Shown here: positions 63,645 to 64,000 of the stretch, piece after piece
Numbering within the stretch: position 1 is the first letter of the stretch
Layout of the letters: every line of letters begins with the position of its first letter
Assembly (NCBI GenBank): GCA_963763215.1
Contig: CAVXNX010000022.1
Coordinates: 1-64,000, forward strand
DNA: 64,000 bases
Reading direction: 5' to 3'
DNA from: DASQZK01 sp963763215
Lineage (GTDB): Bacteria; Bacteroidota; Bacteroidia; Bacteroidales; GCA-2748055
Notes under the pieces: generated by a model
The model's database searches: none
What the model saw: the letters and a program-made list of their open reading frames with translations, nothing else
Told to the model about the DNA's origin: nothing
Program-made: the position numbers and the translations under genes

Positions 63645-64000
63645 TCAAAAAGCATGGTCTTTCCTGCTAATCCTGTCTTCTTTGGCTTTTGTGAATATGT
63701 CATAAACATCCTGTTCCCCATTCGCTTTCAATTTCTTCTGGAAGTCGGTGTACTCTTGGTAAACAGAATGATTTTCAACATCCGCTAAGAATGTTGCCAG
63801 TGTGACCAAATCCTGTTGTTCAAGACCTTTTATAATTGCCATAAAATTGTCATAGTGGGAGTTTGCATAACCTATGGTGACATTCTGAATATATCCAATG
63901 GCATCCGCATCCCATTCTTTCAACCCTATACAGAGTTTTACTAATTTCTGACCAACCTCATTGGGATATGATTCCGATAATTCAGCAAATTTAAATATGT
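63645..64000 (-). CDS. partial open reading frame at window edge, unknown function
   Basis: The frame is open across the right edge of the window, so only the C-terminal 118 or so residues are visible. They are helical and charged (KFAELSESYPNEVGQKLVKLC, IIKGLEQQDLVTLATFLADVE, FQKKLKANGEQDVYDIFTKAKEDR). A TTG at 63923 could be taken as a start but the reading frame continues without a stop upstream, so it is likely internal. Composition is AT-rich, like the neighbouring yjbQ. No family recognised. Confidence 0.5.
   Translation of the reverse strand, partial: IFKFAELSESYPNEVGQKLVKLCIGLKEWDADAIGYIQNVTIGYANSHYDNFMAIIKGLEQQDLVTLATFLADVENHSVYQEYTDFQKKLKANGEQDVYDIFTKAKEDRISRKDHAF

Noticed and set aside
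1..64000. tRNA, rRNA, CRISPR arrays, insertion sequences or prophage genes
   Set aside because: No tRNA-like TPsiC/anticodon arrangement, no direct-repeat array, and no transposase, integrase or phage structural protein was recognised on either strand.

Overview
The window looks like a chromosomal segment of a Bacteroidota bacterium, most likely an anaerobic Bacteroidales/Marinilabiliales-type organism. The evidence is a TonB-dependent receptor with an N-terminal carboxypeptidase-regulatory domain, a PorE-like TPR/propeller/OmpA protein, VTC, DUF4097-like and DUF486 proteins, many small exported lipoproteins, and TAnnTTTG promoter motifs 17 to 53 bases ahead of well-placed starts. A sodium-pumping methylmalonyl-CoA decarboxylase operon, citrate lyase and rubredoxin suggest fermentative, anaerobic metabolism. 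No rRNA, tRNA, CRISPR array, IS element or prophage was recognised.

Layout. 1-8.6 kb: ApbE, a Tat-exported Gfo/Idh/MocA oxidoreductase, alkaline phosphatase, QueE, a PorE-like OmpA protein and a C1 peptidase. 8.7-18.2 kb: an SDR dehydrogenase, GH15 glucoamylase, a tricorn-like S41 protease and a GH3/beta-lactamase fusion; a 122-base palindromic element lies between the last two. 18.2-26 kb: DUF486 protein, the mce-mmdA-oadG-mmdC-mmdB operon, then citrate lyase with citD fused to citE, followed by citF. 26-37.9 kb: VTC protein, rubredoxin, PepD, isocitrate dehydrogenase, HD protein, SLC13 permease, an ECF sigma/membrane protein/DUF4097-like operon, a small lipoprotein and an M28 peptidase. 38-45.5 kb: a TetR-controlled TolC/HlyD/ABC exporter operon that contains a HAD phosphatase gene. 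45.5-48.4 kb: TlpA, ComB and YihY. 48.4-55.7 kb: a complete histidine operon hisGDCBHAF-IE preceded by a His-rich leader peptide and a transcription attenuator. 55.7-62.5 kb: a 106-base three-way-junction element, M13 peptidase, ornithine aminotransferase, TonB receptor and partner protein. 62.5-64 kb: a truncated yjbQ next to a second, complete, convergent yjbQ in visibly AT-richer DNA.

Two themes matter to any user. First, at least 18 single-base indels (17 apparent insertions, one deletion) break conserved genes, including hisD, hisC, hisB, hisA, isocitrate dehydrogenase and tolC. They look like uncorrected read errors rather than gene decay, so broken genes are annotated here over their full span. 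Second, the most interesting regulatory signal is the his attenuator at 48409-48592: a 21-residue leader with six His codons, a 10-bp stem enclosing the His run, and an intrinsic terminator whose 3' arm can instead pair with sequence just after the leader stop codon.
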